In this document: positions 21,126 to 29,008 of the stretch, in pieces
How positions within the stretch are numbered: position 1 is the first letter of the stretch
How the letters are laid out: each line of letters starts with the position of its first letter
Source of the DNA: Pseudomonas sp.
GTDB lineage: Bacteria; Pseudomonadota; Gammaproteobacteria; Pseudomonadales; Pseudomonadaceae
Assembly (NCBI RefSeq): GCF_030683065.1
Contig: NZ_JAUXMX010000033.1
Span: 221,172-285,171 of the forward strand
Direction of reading: 5' to 3'
Length of the DNA stretch: 64,000 nucleotides
Position numbers and translations under genes: made by a program
Notes under the pieces: model-generated
Seen by the model: the letters and a program-made list of their open reading frames with translations, nothing else
What the model was told of the DNA's origin: nothing
The model's database searches: none

Positions 21126-21170
21126 CTCGGGCGTCCATGCGGTGGGCTTGGTAGCCTAGCGACGCCCGAG
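21126..21170. repeat. Perfect 10-bp inverted repeat between hisG and hisD
   Basis: CTCGGGCGTC (21126-21135) and GACGCCCGAG (21161-21170) are exact complements around a 25-base loop, ending 24 bases before the hisD ATG. A second small hairpin (CGCGGC-AATAC-GCCGCG) lies just upstream. There is no T-run. It could be a processing site or a repeat remnant. Confidence 0.5.
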
Positions 21171-21194
21171 CATTTGCCAATCATGAGGCCCGCT

Positions 21195-22505
21195 ATGACT
21201 GCTGCTATCGCCATCCGCCGACTCAATGCCGCTGACCAGGACTTTGCCCGTCATCTGGATCATCTGCTCAGCTGGGAAAGTGTCTCGGACGATGCGGTCA
21301 ATCATCGTGTGCTGGAGATCATCAAAGCGGTGCGCGAGCGCGGTGATGCGGCACTGGTCGAGTTCACCAAGCAGTTTGACGGCCTGGAAGTGGCCTCGAT
21401 GGCGGATCTGATTCTGCCGCGCGAGCGTCTGGAACTGGCCCTGATCCGCATCACCCCGGAGCAGCGCAGCGCCCTGGAAAAAGCCGCCGAGCGCGTGCGC
21501 AACTACCACGAGAAACAGGTGCAGGATTCCTGGACCTACACCGAGGCCAACGGCACGGTGCTGGGCCAGAAGGTCACCCCGCTGGACCGCGCTGGCCTGT
21601 ATGTGCCGGGCGGCAAGGCCTCGTACCCATCCTCGGTGCTGATGAACGCCATTCCGGCCAAGGTCGCTGGCGTGCTGGAAGTGGTGATGGTGGTACCGAC
21701 CCCGCGTGGCGAGATCAACGAGCTGGTGCTGGCGGCTGCCTGCATCGCCGGTGTCGACCGGGTGTTTACCATCGGCGGTGCCCAGGCTGTGGCGGCGCTG
21801 GCTTATGGCACCGAGAGCGTGCCGCCGGTGGACAAGATCGTCGGTCCCGGCAACATCTATGTGGCGACCGCCAAGCGCCACGTGTTTGGCAAGGTCGGTA
21901 TCGACATGATTGCCGGACCCTCGGAAATTCTGGTGGTCTGCGACGGTCAGACTGACCCGGACTGGATCGCCATGGACCTGTTTTCCCAGGCTGAGCATGA
22001 CGAGGATGCGCAGTCGATTCTGCTTAGCCCGGATGCTGCTTTCCTCGATCGCGTGGCCGAGAGCATCGCCAGGCTGTTGCCGACCATGGAGCGCGCCGAG
22101 ATCATTAGCGCCTCCCTGCAAGCTCGCGGCGCGCTGATTCAGGTCGCTGACATGGCCCAGGCCATCGAGGTGGCCAACCGTATCGCCCCGGAACATCTGG
22201 AACTGTCGGTGGAAAACCCCGAGCAGTACCTGCCGTTGATTCGTCACGCCGGCGCAATCTTTATGGGCCGCTACACCGCCGAGGCCCTCGGCGATTACTG
22301 CGCCGGTCCCAACCACGTGCTGCCGACTTCCGGCACCGCGCGCTACTCTTCGCCGCTGGGGGTGTATGACTTCCAGAAGCGTTCGTCGATCATCCACTGC
22401 TCGGCCGAAGGTGCGTCCGAGTTGGGCAAGGTCGCCAGCGTGCTGGCCCGTGGCGAGTCGCTGACTGCCCACGCCCGCAGCGCCGAATACCGCATCAAAC
22501 CGTAA
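21195..22505 (+). CDS. hisD: Histidinol dehydrogenase HisD
   Basis: The 436-residue zinc enzyme performs the last two oxidations of histidine synthesis, from histidinol to histidine. Visible signatures are [16 protein letters not shown] and AGPSEILVV in the NAD domain, and QAEHDEDAQ, which holds zinc-site and catalytic residues. I chose the ATG at 21195 because GAGG lies 6 bases before it; two upstream in-frame starts lack this. hisG is 123 bases upstream and hisC 123 bases downstream. Confidence 0.97.
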   Translation: MTAAIAIRRLNAADQDFARHLDHLLSWESVSDDAVNHRVLEIIKAVRERGDAALVEFTKQFDGLEVASMADLILPRERLELALIRITPEQRSALEKAAERVRNYHEKQVQDSWTYTEANGTVLGQKVTPLDRAGLYVPGGKASYPSSVLMNAIPAKVAGVLEVVMVVPTPRGEINELVLAAACIAGVDRVFTIGGAQAVAALAYGTESVPPVDKIVGPGNIYVATAKRHVFGKVGIDMIAGPSEILVVCDGQTDPDWIAMDLFSQAEHDEDAQSILLSPDAAFLDRVAESIARLLPTMERAEIISASLQARGALIQVADMAQAIEVANRIAPEHLELSVENPEQYLPLIRHAGAIFMGRYTAEALGDYCAGPNHVLPTSGTARYSSPLGVYDFQKRSSIIHCSAEGASELGKVASVLARGESLTAHARSAEYRIKP

Positions 22506-22564
22506 GCCAACCCGTACCTGTAGGCGCTAGCAGGCTGGCTCCTGCAGGTGGTTGATCAGGTTTT

Positions 22565-22595
22565 GTAGGATGGGTTGAGCGCAGCGATACCCATC
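22565..22595. repeat. Dispersed pseudomonad intergenic repeat before hisC
   Basis: GATGGGT (22569-22575) and ACCCATC (22589-22595) pair around TGAGCGCAGCGAT. The unit starting GTAGGATGGGTTGAGCGCAG resembles a repeat I know from intergenic regions of several Pseudomonas genomes. It lies in the hisD-hisC gap, 33 bases before the hisC start. Confidence 0.45.
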
Positions 22596-22628
22596 AAAAA
22601 CGCAACGCATTCGAGGAGAGAAGGGCAG

Positions 22629-23681
22629 ATGAGCAAATTCTGGAGCCCCTTCGTAAAAGATCTGGTGCCTTATGTACCGGGTGAGCAGCCAAAACTGGCC
22701 AAGCTGGTCAAGCTCAACACCAATGAAAACCCCTACGGCCCGTCGCCCAAGGCGATTGCCGCCATGCAGGCTGAGGTAAACGACAACCTGCGGCTGTATC
22801 CGGACCCTAATAGCGACCGCTTAAAGCAGGCGGTGGCGGATTATTACGGCGTGCAGACGGCTCAGGTATTTGTCGGCAATGGCTCCGACGAGGTGCTGGC
22901 GCACGCTTTCCACGGCCTGTTCCAGCACGGCCAGCCGCTGCTGTTCCCGGACATCAGTTACAGCTTCTATCCGGTTTACTGCAGGCTGTATGGCATCGCC
23001 AACGAGCAGGTTCCGCTGGATGAGCAGTTCCAGATTCGCGTGGAAGATTATGCGCGCCCGAACGGTGGCATTATTTTCCCCAATCCGAATGCGCCAACCG
23101 GTTGCGCTCTTGGGCTGGAGGCGATTGAGCGTCTGCTCAAGGCCAACCCGGACACCGTGGTATTGGTTGACGAAGCCTATATCGATTTCGGCGGAGAGAC
23201 GGCCATCAGTCTGGTGGATAAATACCCCAATCTGCTGGTAACCCAGACGCTCTCCAAGTCGCGCTCGCTGGCTGGCTTGCGCGTCGGTCTGGCTGTCGGC
23301 CACCCAGACCTGATTGAGGCGCTGGAGCGGATCAAGAACAGCTTCAACTCCTACCCGCTGGATCGTATAGCGATTGCCGGTGCGGCGGCGGCGTTTGCAG
23401 ACAAGGCTTACTTCGAGCAGACCTGTCGGCGGGTGATCGACAGCCGTGAGGCCGTGGTGGCCGGGCTGGAAACCCTCGGTTTTGAGGTGCTGCCCTCGGC
23501 TGCCAACTTCGTGTTTGCTCGCCATCCGCGTAAGGATGCGGCGACGCTGGCTGCCGGCCTGCGTGAGCAGGGCGTGATCGTGCGCCACTTCAAGCAGCAG
23601 CGCATCGCCCAGTTCCTGCGTATCACTATAGGCACGCCGGAGCAGAATCAGGCGCTGCTGGATGCCCTGCAGGGCCTGTAA
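22629..23681 (+). CDS. hisC: Histidinol-phosphate aminotransferase HisC
   Basis: The 350-residue PLP enzyme converts imidazole-acetol phosphate to histidinol phosphate. The PLP lysine is in [14 protein letters not shown] (about residue 217), with the upstream [12 protein letters not shown] and VDEAYIDF motifs of class II aminotransferases. The ATG at 22629 follows GAGAGAAGGG; an upstream in-frame ATG lies within the intergenic repeat and is not credible. A strong terminator follows. Pseudomonas often has two hisC copies; this is the one linked to hisGD. Confidence 0.96.
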   Translation: MSKFWSPFVKDLVPYVPGEQPKLAKLVKLNTNENPYGPSPKAIAAMQAEVNDNLRLYPDPNSDRLKQAVADYYGVQTAQVFVGNGSDEVLAHAFHGLFQHGQPLLFPDISYSFYPVYCRLYGIANEQVPLDEQFQIRVEDYARPNGGIIFPNPNAPTGCALGLEAIERLLKANPDTVVLVDEAYIDFGGETAISLVDKYPNLLVTQTLSKSRSLAGLRVGLAVGHPDLIEALERIKNSFNSYPLDRIAIAGAAAAFADKAYFEQTCRRVIDSREAVVAGLETLGFEVLPSAANFVFARHPRKDAATLAAGLREQGVIVRHFKQQRIAQFLRITIGTPEQNQALLDALQGL

Positions 23682-23692
23682 TCTGTAGTCCT

Positions 23693-23725
23693 AAAAAAGC
23701 CGGGGCAGTGTGCTCCGGCTTTTTT
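23693..23725. terminator. Bidirectional intrinsic terminator between hisC and the DUF4198 gene
   Basis: AAAAAAGCCGG (23693-23703) and CCGGCTTTTTT (23715-23725) form an 11-bp perfect stem with A-run and T-run on either side, so it can stop transcription from both convergent genes. Confidence 0.9.
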
Positions 23726-23741
23726 ATGTGCGCGATGTGGG

Positions 23742-24458
23742 TTATTCGCGGTGTGCTTCGCCAAGGAAGGTCAGCGAGGTGAACAGGCCGCGGGTCTCGA
23801 TGTCCTTGTCCCCTGTTACCGGCAGGTCGATGGCAGCGCTGATGATATTCAGCCCCTCATTGCGCACCAGTACCTGTGCGCGGCCTTCAGTATCGGTGAT
23901 GGCGCTGGTCTGATGCGGAGCCCCGCGATAGTCACCTACCAGTTCAACTCCCGCCGCGGGTTTGCCATCCACCAGCACGCGCACCGCCAGCAGCTTGCCA
24001 GGGCCAACAGTGAGCGGGTCGACCTCGGGCAAAATGACCATCTTCAGCTGCTCCAGTTTGGGCAGCTTCGCGCCTTGCTGATAGATTGCCAGGCTGTATT
24101 TGAAGGTGTGCAGTGACTCGGTAGCGTTCGGCACCTTGCTGCGTCCGGCGTTGATCCATTGTTTGTCGGGAGTCAGTGACCACATGCCGTTGTCCAGCGC
24201 CACACTGACCACGGCGGCTGGCTGGAGTGGTTGCAGGCGCGCATGGTCCGGCAGGCGCTGGACGGTGACCGGGATCATCCGGCCAGTGCGGTCGTACGCC
24301 CAGGCGCCGCTGATTTTTTCGGCATTGAAGGCTTTGTCCTCGGCACCATGGCCGTAGACGCTCTCGATATTGCCACGGCGCTCCTCCAGCCACAGGCCGT
24401 GGGCGCTGACTTGACCGATAGCCAATAGACTGCAGAGCAATAGCACTGTACGGAGCAT
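23742..24458 (-). CDS. Secreted DUF4198-family protein, possible metal-uptake accessory
   Basis: This 238-residue protein has a clear signal peptide (LLLCSLLAIGQVSA, residues 5-18). Cleavage after VSA would leave a mature N-terminus His-Gly-Leu-Trp. The rest matches the pattern of DUF4198 (PF10670) proteins, including a C-terminal carboxypeptidase-regulatory-like beta domain (GVELVGDYRGAPHQTSAITD, then TEGRAQVLVRNEGLNIIS). DUF4198 is related to periplasmic parts of nickel/cobalt uptake systems and is often found near TonB receptors; none is present here. It is second in a two-gene minus-strand unit 49 bases after a DUF1624 gene. It is absent from this position in my memory of PAO1. The molecular role is unknown. 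Confidence 0.75.
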   Translation of the reverse strand: MLRTVLLLCSLLAIGQVSAHGLWLEERRGNIESVYGHGAEDKAFNAEKISGAWAYDRTGRMIPVTVQRLPDHARLQPLQPAAVVSVALDNGMWSLTPDKQWINAGRSKVPNATESLHTFKYSLAIYQQGAKLPKLEQLKMVILPEVDPLTVGPGKLLAVRVLVDGKPAAGVELVGDYRGAPHQTSAITDTEGRAQVLVRNEGLNIISAAIDLPVTGDKDIETRGLFTSLTFLGEAHRE

Positions 24459-24507
24459 GACGATTCCTTGTGGTTGTGGCAGGCGCTCTGCGCGCTTGCC
24501 GGGATGA

Positions 24508-25674
24508 TCAAAAGTATTTCAACCAGGTGATGTCGCGCCGACGCGCCTTGAGTGCGGCGAACCAGCGTGTGGCGGGATACAGCGCTACGGCCAGCAGCGC
24601 CGCGCACAGCCAGACGGCGGCGACCTGGTCAAAGCCGAAGAAGTCCCCCTTGTTTAGTCCCCAGGTGGCCACTGCCGCCAGGTAGAGGAGCTTGAGCACA
24701 TACAGGTGCAGGAGGTAGAAGAACATTGGTGCGCCACCAAAGGCGCTCAACGGACGAATCCAGGCGTGGTTCTGGATGCGCTCCAGCCCGCGCAGCAACA
24801 GCAAGCCCAGGCCCAGGGTGAGTGCCAGGAACTGCAGCGAGGGTGGGTACTTGGTGATATTGAAAATGCTCATCAGGGTCAGCAGGCTGCTGTCTTGTGC
24901 CTGCCAGGGCTGCTCGCCGTAGCCATTGAACAGGCGCAGAAGAGCGAACAGGCCCACTGCTAACAGGCCGCTGAGCAACAGGTAGTTCCGCCGCTGTGCA
25001 GCGGGCGTGGCGAGGGAGAACCAGGGGCCCGCGGCATAGCCGAGGGCGATCACGCCGATCCAGGGTAAAACCGGGTACGAAGTGCGCAGTCGCAGGGACT
25101 CTGACAACTCGATCCAGCCACGGTCATGCAGAATCGCCCAGGGGATGTGCAGGGCAGACTCTCTGGCGAAACTCAGCTGATCAAGCAGGTTATGGCCGCC
25201 GATGATCAGCAGGCCGAGGATCACCAGTAGCGTGCGAGGCAGCCATATCAGCACCGACAGCGCCAGCATACTCAGGCCGATGGCCCAGATCACCTGCAAG
25301 TAAATCACGCTGGGTGGGGCCTGGAAGGTCCAGGCGAAGTTGACCAGCGTGAACTCTAACGCCACCAGAAAGAGTCCGCGTTTGCACAGAAACGAGGCAA
25401 CTGCCGTTTTGCTCTGATGTTTTTCGGCATACAGAAAGGCAGATAAGCCGCTCAGGAAAATAAACATCGGCGCACACAGGTGCGCCAGGCTGCGACTGAA
25501 GAACAGTGCCGGCTCGGTGTTGCTGACATCCATGGGGTCAGCCACCTGCTGGTGTAGAAAGAAGGTCTCGCGCACATGGTCGAGCAGCATCAGCAAAATT
25601 ATCAGGCCGCGCAGCGCATCAATCGACTGCAGGCGGGTGCTGAGTAGGGATTTGGGTGTGTTGCCAGGGGTCAT
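24508..25674 (-). CDS. DUF1624 / heparan-alpha-glucosaminide acetyltransferase-like membrane protein
   Basis: The 388-residue polytopic protein has about ten hydrophobic segments. It opens with SIDALRGLIILLMLLDH (residues 17-33), which carries the RxxxxDxxRG-like signature and membrane histidine of DUF1624 acyltransferases, and ends with ARRRDITWLKYF in the cytoplasm. DUF1624 is related to lysosomal N-acetyltransferase HGSNAT and to acyltransferase-3 proteins, so it may move acyl groups across the membrane onto a sugar. The substrate is unknown. It precedes the DUF4198 gene and is itself preceded by a 260-base gap with an operator-like repeat. Confidence 0.75.
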   Translation of the reverse strand: MTPGNTPKSLLSTRLQSIDALRGLIILLMLLDHVRETFFLHQQVADPMDVSNTEPALFFSRSLAHLCAPMFIFLSGLSAFLYAEKHQSKTAVASFLCKRGLFLVALEFTLVNFAWTFQAPPSVIYLQVIWAIGLSMLALSVLIWLPRTLLVILGLLIIGGHNLLDQLSFARESALHIPWAILHDRGWIELSESLRLRTSYPVLPWIGVIALGYAAGPWFSLATPAAQRRNYLLLSGLLAVGLFALLRLFNGYGEQPWQAQDSSLLTLMSIFNITKYPPSLQFLALTLGLGLLLLRGLERIQNHAWIRPLSAFGGAPMFFYLLHLYVLKLLYLAAVATWGLNKGDFFGFDQVAAVWLCAALLAVALYPATRWFAALKARRRDITWLKYF

Positions 25675-25686
25675 TGCGTTTCACAT

Positions 25687-25878
25687 TCAGGGTTTCGCGG
25701 TTGCACTCTGCGCGCGTTGCGAAAGGCCGGGTTCGTGGGGCTTTTTGCGGCCTGTTATGCCGCTAGTCGAGCCGTGCAGTGCTGCAAGCAGGCCGCTGCG
25801 GGCGCATGGGGATAGCCGCAGAGGCAGGTCGGTGAGCAGGGCGTGACGGCGCCCAGTCTGCCACCAATGTAATAACAT
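25687..25878 (-). CDS. Candidate small leader ORF upstream of the DUF1624 gene
   Basis: An open frame of 63 codons begins MLLHWWQTGRRHALL and ends 12 bases before the DUF1624 start. Its codons favour CTG, GGC and CGC as in real genes here, and it is basic with a Trp-Trp pair near the start. No convincing ribosome-binding site precedes its ATG, and its start lies inside the left arm of the inverted repeat at 25870-25904. I do not recognise it; it may be a leader peptide or chance. Confidence 0.25.
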   Translation of the reverse strand: MLLHWWQTGRRHALLTDLPLRLSPCARSGLLAALHGSTSGITGRKKPHEPGLSQRAQSATAKP

Positions 25879-25904
25879 ATCAATAGTATTGCGATACGTT
25901 ATCA
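25870..25904. promoter_or_regulatory. A+T-rich inverted repeat, possible metalloregulator operator
   Basis: TAATAACATATC (25870-25881) and GATACGTTATCA (25893-25904) are inverted copies with two mismatches around an 11-base spacer. The region is markedly A+T-rich compared with its surroundings. Each arm resembles GTTAT-type boxes of Zur/Fur-like regulators, but it is not a clean match to a consensus I know. It would control the minus-strand DUF1624-DUF4198 pair. Confidence 0.5.
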
Positions 25905-25934
25905 TTTGTGCGTTTTGCCCGGCTAGAAGGGGGT

Positions 25935-27077
25935 TCAGTTGCCGTTGGCGGGAGGCCTTACGCCGATTTCCGCTGTCAGTTGCAGCGGTTTACCGTTGCG
26001 CAGGATGCCGATGCGGATCTTTTCACCGGGCTTGGTGCGGGCCACCTGGTTCATCGAGCGGCGGCCGTCACTGGCTGCTTCGCCGTCGATGTTGAGGATC
26101 AGGTCGCCGGGTTGCAGGCCGGCCTTCTGCGCCGGGCCATCGCGGTAGATGCCGGCGACGACGATGCCCGGGCGACCTTCTAGGCCGAAGGACTCCGCCA
26201 GCTCCGGGGTCAGTGGTTGCACCTCGATGCCCAGCCAGCCACGAATCACCTGGCCGTGCTCGATAATCGCTTGCATCACCTCTAGCGCCAGCTTCACCGG
26301 GATGGCAAAGCCGATGCCCTGCGAGCCGCCAGACTTGGAGAAGATCGCGGTGTTGATGCCAACCAGGTTGCCGTAGGCATCGACCAGTGCACCGCCGGAG
26401 TTACCGGGGTTGATCGCCGCGTCGGTCTGGATAAAGTCTTCGTAGGTATTGAGGCCCAGTTGGTTGCGCCCGGTAGCGCTGATTATGCCCATGGTCACGG
26501 TCTGGCCAACGCCGAAGGGGTTGCCGATGGCGAGGGTGACATCGCCGATCCTGATGTTGTCCGAGCGGCCGAGGGTAATCGAGGGCAGGTCTGGCAGATC
26601 GATTTTCAGCACTGCCAGGTCGGTCTCCGGGTCGCTACCGATTATCCGGGCCAGTGTTTCACGGCCATCGCGCAAGGCCACCACTATCTGGTCGGCGTCA
26701 GCGACCACATGATTGTTGGTGAGCAGATAGCCTTCCGGGCTCATGATCACCGCAGAGCCGAGGCTCGACTCCATGCGTCGCTGCTTGGGCAGGTTGTCGC
26801 CAAAGAACTTGCGAAATTGCTCATCCTCGAACATCGGGTGAGCCGGTTTATTGATGAACTTGGTGGTGTACAGGTTGGCTACCGCGGGTGAGGCGGTACC
26901 CACTGCGGCGGCATATGACACCGGACCTTCCTGCGTGCGGCTGTAGATGGGGGCTTGGCGCAGTTGGATATCCTGGCGAGGTAGGCCGACCCATTGCGGG
27001 TAGTACTGCATGATCAAAAGTGCCAGCAGCACACCGACCAGAAGGGGCCAGCCGAGAAAACGCAGGGCCTTGAGCAT
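25935..27077 (-). CDS. algW: Periplasmic regulatory serine protease AlgW (DegS-like)
   Basis: The 380-residue protein has one N-terminal membrane anchor (LGWPLLVGVLLALLIMQYYP), a trypsin-like domain and a single PDZ domain. The triad is visible as His in LLTNNHVVADA, Asp in DPETDLAVLKI and Ser in NPGNSGGALVD. AlgW senses misfolded outer-membrane protein C-termini through its PDZ domain and makes the first cut in anti-sigma factor MucA, releasing AlgU (sigma 22). The ATG at 27077 is preferred over the TTG one codon earlier. Confidence 0.96.
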   Translation of the reverse strand: MLKALRFLGWPLLVGVLLALLIMQYYPQWVGLPRQDIQLRQAPIYSRTQEGPVSYAAAVGTASPAVANLYTTKFINKPAHPMFEDEQFRKFFGDNLPKQRRMESSLGSAVIMSPEGYLLTNNHVVADADQIVVALRDGRETLARIIGSDPETDLAVLKIDLPDLPSITLGRSDNIRIGDVTLAIGNPFGVGQTVTMGIISATGRNQLGLNTYEDFIQTDAAINPGNSGGALVDAYGNLVGINTAIFSKSGGSQGIGFAIPVKLALEVMQAIIEHGQVIRGWLGIEVQPLTPELAESFGLEGRPGIVVAGIYRDGPAQKAGLQPGDLILNIDGEAASDGRRSMNQVARTKPGEKIRIGILRNGKPLQLTAEIGVRPPANGN

Positions 27078-27187
27078 CAATGAAATCCTGAGGGTTGCTA
27101 GAGGCCGGTGCGCCCCTTAATGTGCGCCATTATAGAGGGCCGATTGCCAATAAGGCAGTGGCCTGTAACGGCAGGTGAGGAATCCAC

Positions 27188-27946
27188 ATGGCTATCGCCT
27201 TGACCACCTTGGTGGAAGAAGCACAGCGCTACTTGAACGCTGCTCGCATCAGTGATTACTGTCCGAATGGTTTGCAAATCGAAGGGCGGCCCCAGGTACG
27301 GCGTATCGTCAGCGGTGTCACCGCGAGTCAGGCGTTGGTCGACGCTGCGGTCGAAGCTGAGGCCGATGTGCTGCTGGTGCACCATGGCTATTTCTGGAAA
27401 GGCGAAAATCCGTGTATCACCGGGATGAAGCAGCGCCGCCTGAAGACCCTGCTGAGCAACGATATCAGCCTGCTCGCCTATCACTTGCCGCTGGACCTGC
27501 ACCCCGAGGTTGGCAATAACGTGCAGTTAGCTGCTCGGCTCGATATTACCGTCGAGGGGCCGCTGGCCCCGGACGACCCACGTACCGTCGGTTTGCTCGG
27601 CTCTTTACGTGAGCCCATGACCCCGCGTGATTTCGCTCGGCGGGTGCAGGAGGTACTTGGTCGCGAACCCTTGTTGATTGAGGGCGTGGAATTGGTTCGC
27701 CGGGTCGGTTGGTGCACTGGTGGCGGTCAGGGCTATATCGACCAGGCCATCGCTGCCGGCGTTGACCTCTACCTGACCGGCGAGGCGTCCGAGCAGACCT
27801 TTCACAGTGCCCGTGAAAACGGCATCAGCTTTATCGCGGCAGGCCACCATGCCACCGAGCGCTATGGCGTGCAGGCGCTGGGTGATTACCTGGCGCGTCG
27901 GTTTGCCATTGAGCATCTGTTTATCGACTGCCCCAATCCTATCTGA
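27188..27946 (+). CDS. Nif3-like dinuclear metal centre protein (YbgI family)
   Basis: This 252-residue protein has the two metal-binding clusters of the Nif3/YbgI family: VHHGYFWKGE near residue 65 and GHHATERYG near residue 220. Members form hexameric toroids with two metal ions per subunit; the E. coli homologue has been linked to GTP cyclohydrolase-related chemistry, but the function is not settled. It is divergent from algW with 107 bases between, and is conserved next to algW in pseudomonads. Confidence 0.93.
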   Translation: MAIALTTLVEEAQRYLNAARISDYCPNGLQIEGRPQVRRIVSGVTASQALVDAAVEAEADVLLVHHGYFWKGENPCITGMKQRRLKTLLSNDISLLAYHLPLDLHPEVGNNVQLAARLDITVEGPLAPDDPRTVGLLGSLREPMTPRDFARRVQEVLGREPLLIEGVELVRRVGWCTGGGQGYIDQAIAAGVDLYLTGEASEQTFHSARENGISFIAAGHHATERYGVQALGDYLARRFAIEHLFIDCPNPI

Positions 27947-27978
27947 CGGCGCGTGAGTGGCTGAATCGGTGGGTATAA

Positions 27979-28001
27979 AGCTAGATCGTTTCGATCTAGC
28001 T
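27979..28001. repeat. Perfect 10-bp palindromic hairpin between the Nif3-like gene and cysD
   Basis: AGCTAGATCG and CGATCTAGCT flank TTT. No T-run follows on the plus strand, so it is a weak candidate terminator; it lies 30 bases before a possible cysD -10 and could instead be an operator or a transcript-end hairpin. Confidence 0.6.
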
Positions 28002-28007
28002 GGCCCC

Positions 28008-28036
28008 CTGATTAGAAGCTAGCGCTGTGCTAGAGT
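28008..28036 (+). promoter_or_regulatory. Possible promoter of cysD-cysNC
   Basis: TAGAGT (28031-28036) with a GCGCC discriminator lies 54 bases before the cysD ATG; the best -35 at 17-base spacing is the weak CTGATT (28008-28013). A weak -35 would fit an activator-dependent promoter, since sulfate-assimilation genes are controlled by CysB. Confidence 0.35.
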
Positions 28037-28089
28037 GCGCCATCGTCCACGGCCCGCCGGCCCAATCACACTGCAAATCGTGAGTAACC

Positions 28090-29007
28090 ATGCTCGATAA
28101 ACTGACCCACCTGAAACAGCTGGAGGCGGAGAGTATCCACATCATTCGTGAAGTGGCTGCCGAATTCGACAACCCGGTAATGCTCTATTCCATCGGTAAA
28201 GACTCCGCCGTGATGCTGCATTTGGCACGTAAGGCGTTCTTTCCTGGCAAGCTGCCATTCCCAGTGATGCACATCGACACGCGCTGGAAATTCCAGGAGA
28301 TGTACCGTTTTCGCGAGAAAATGGTTAACGAATATGGCTTGGACCTGATTACCCACACCAATCCAGACGGCGTGGCACAGGACATGAACCCCTTCACCTA
28401 CGGCAGTGCCAAGCACACCGACGTGATGAAGACCGAGGGGCTCAAGCAGGCTCTGGACAAGTATGGATTCGACGCCGCCTTTGGTGGCGCGCGCCGCGAC
28501 GAGGAGAAATCCCGCGCCAAAGAGCGGGTGTACTCGTTCCGCGACAGCAAGCACCGCTGGGACCCGAAGAACCAACGCCCCGAGTTGTGGAACGTCTACA
28601 ACGGCAAGGTCAAAAAGGGCGAGTCGATCCGCGTGTTCCCGCTATCCAACTGGACCGAGCTGGATATCTGGCAGTACATCTACCTGGAACAGATTCCGAT
28701 CGTGCCGCTGTACTTCGCCGCCGAGCGCGAAGTGATCGAGAAGAACGGCACGCTGATCATGATCGACGACGAGCGCATCCTTGAGCACCTCTCGGATGAA
28801 GAGAAAGCCAGCATCACCAAAAAAATGGTGCGCTTCCGTACCCTTGGCTGCTACCCGCTGACTGGCGCGGTGGAGTCCACGGCTACCAGCTTGACCGACA
28901 TCATTCAGGAAATGCTGCTGACCCGTACGTCCGAGCGTCAGGGCCGCGTCATCGACCACGATGCTGCAGGTTCTATGGAAGAGAAAAAACGTCAGGGGTA
29001 CTTTTAA
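28090..29007 (+). CDS. cysD: Sulfate adenylyltransferase subunit 2 CysD
   Basis: The 305-residue ATP sulfurylase subunit carries the PP-loop motif [14 protein letters not shown] near residue 35. With the GTPase CysN it makes adenosine phosphosulfate (APS) from sulfate and ATP, the entry to sulfate assimilation. The C-terminal EKKRQGYF tail is typical. Its stop is one base before the start of cysNC, so the two subunits are produced together. Confidence 0.98.
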   Translation: MLDKLTHLKQLEAESIHIIREVAAEFDNPVMLYSIGKDSAVMLHLARKAFFPGKLPFPVMHIDTRWKFQEMYRFREKMVNEYGLDLITHTNPDGVAQDMNPFTYGSAKHTDVMKTEGLKQALDKYGFDAAFGGARRDEEKSRAKERVYSFRDSKHRWDPKNQRPELWNVYNGKVKKGESIRVFPLSNWTELDIWQYIYLEQIPIVPLYFAAEREVIEKNGTLIMIDDERILEHLSDEEKASITKKMVRFRTLGCYPLTGAVESTATSLTDIIQEMLLTRTSERQGRVIDHDAAGSMEEKKRQGYF

Positions 29008-29008
29008 G

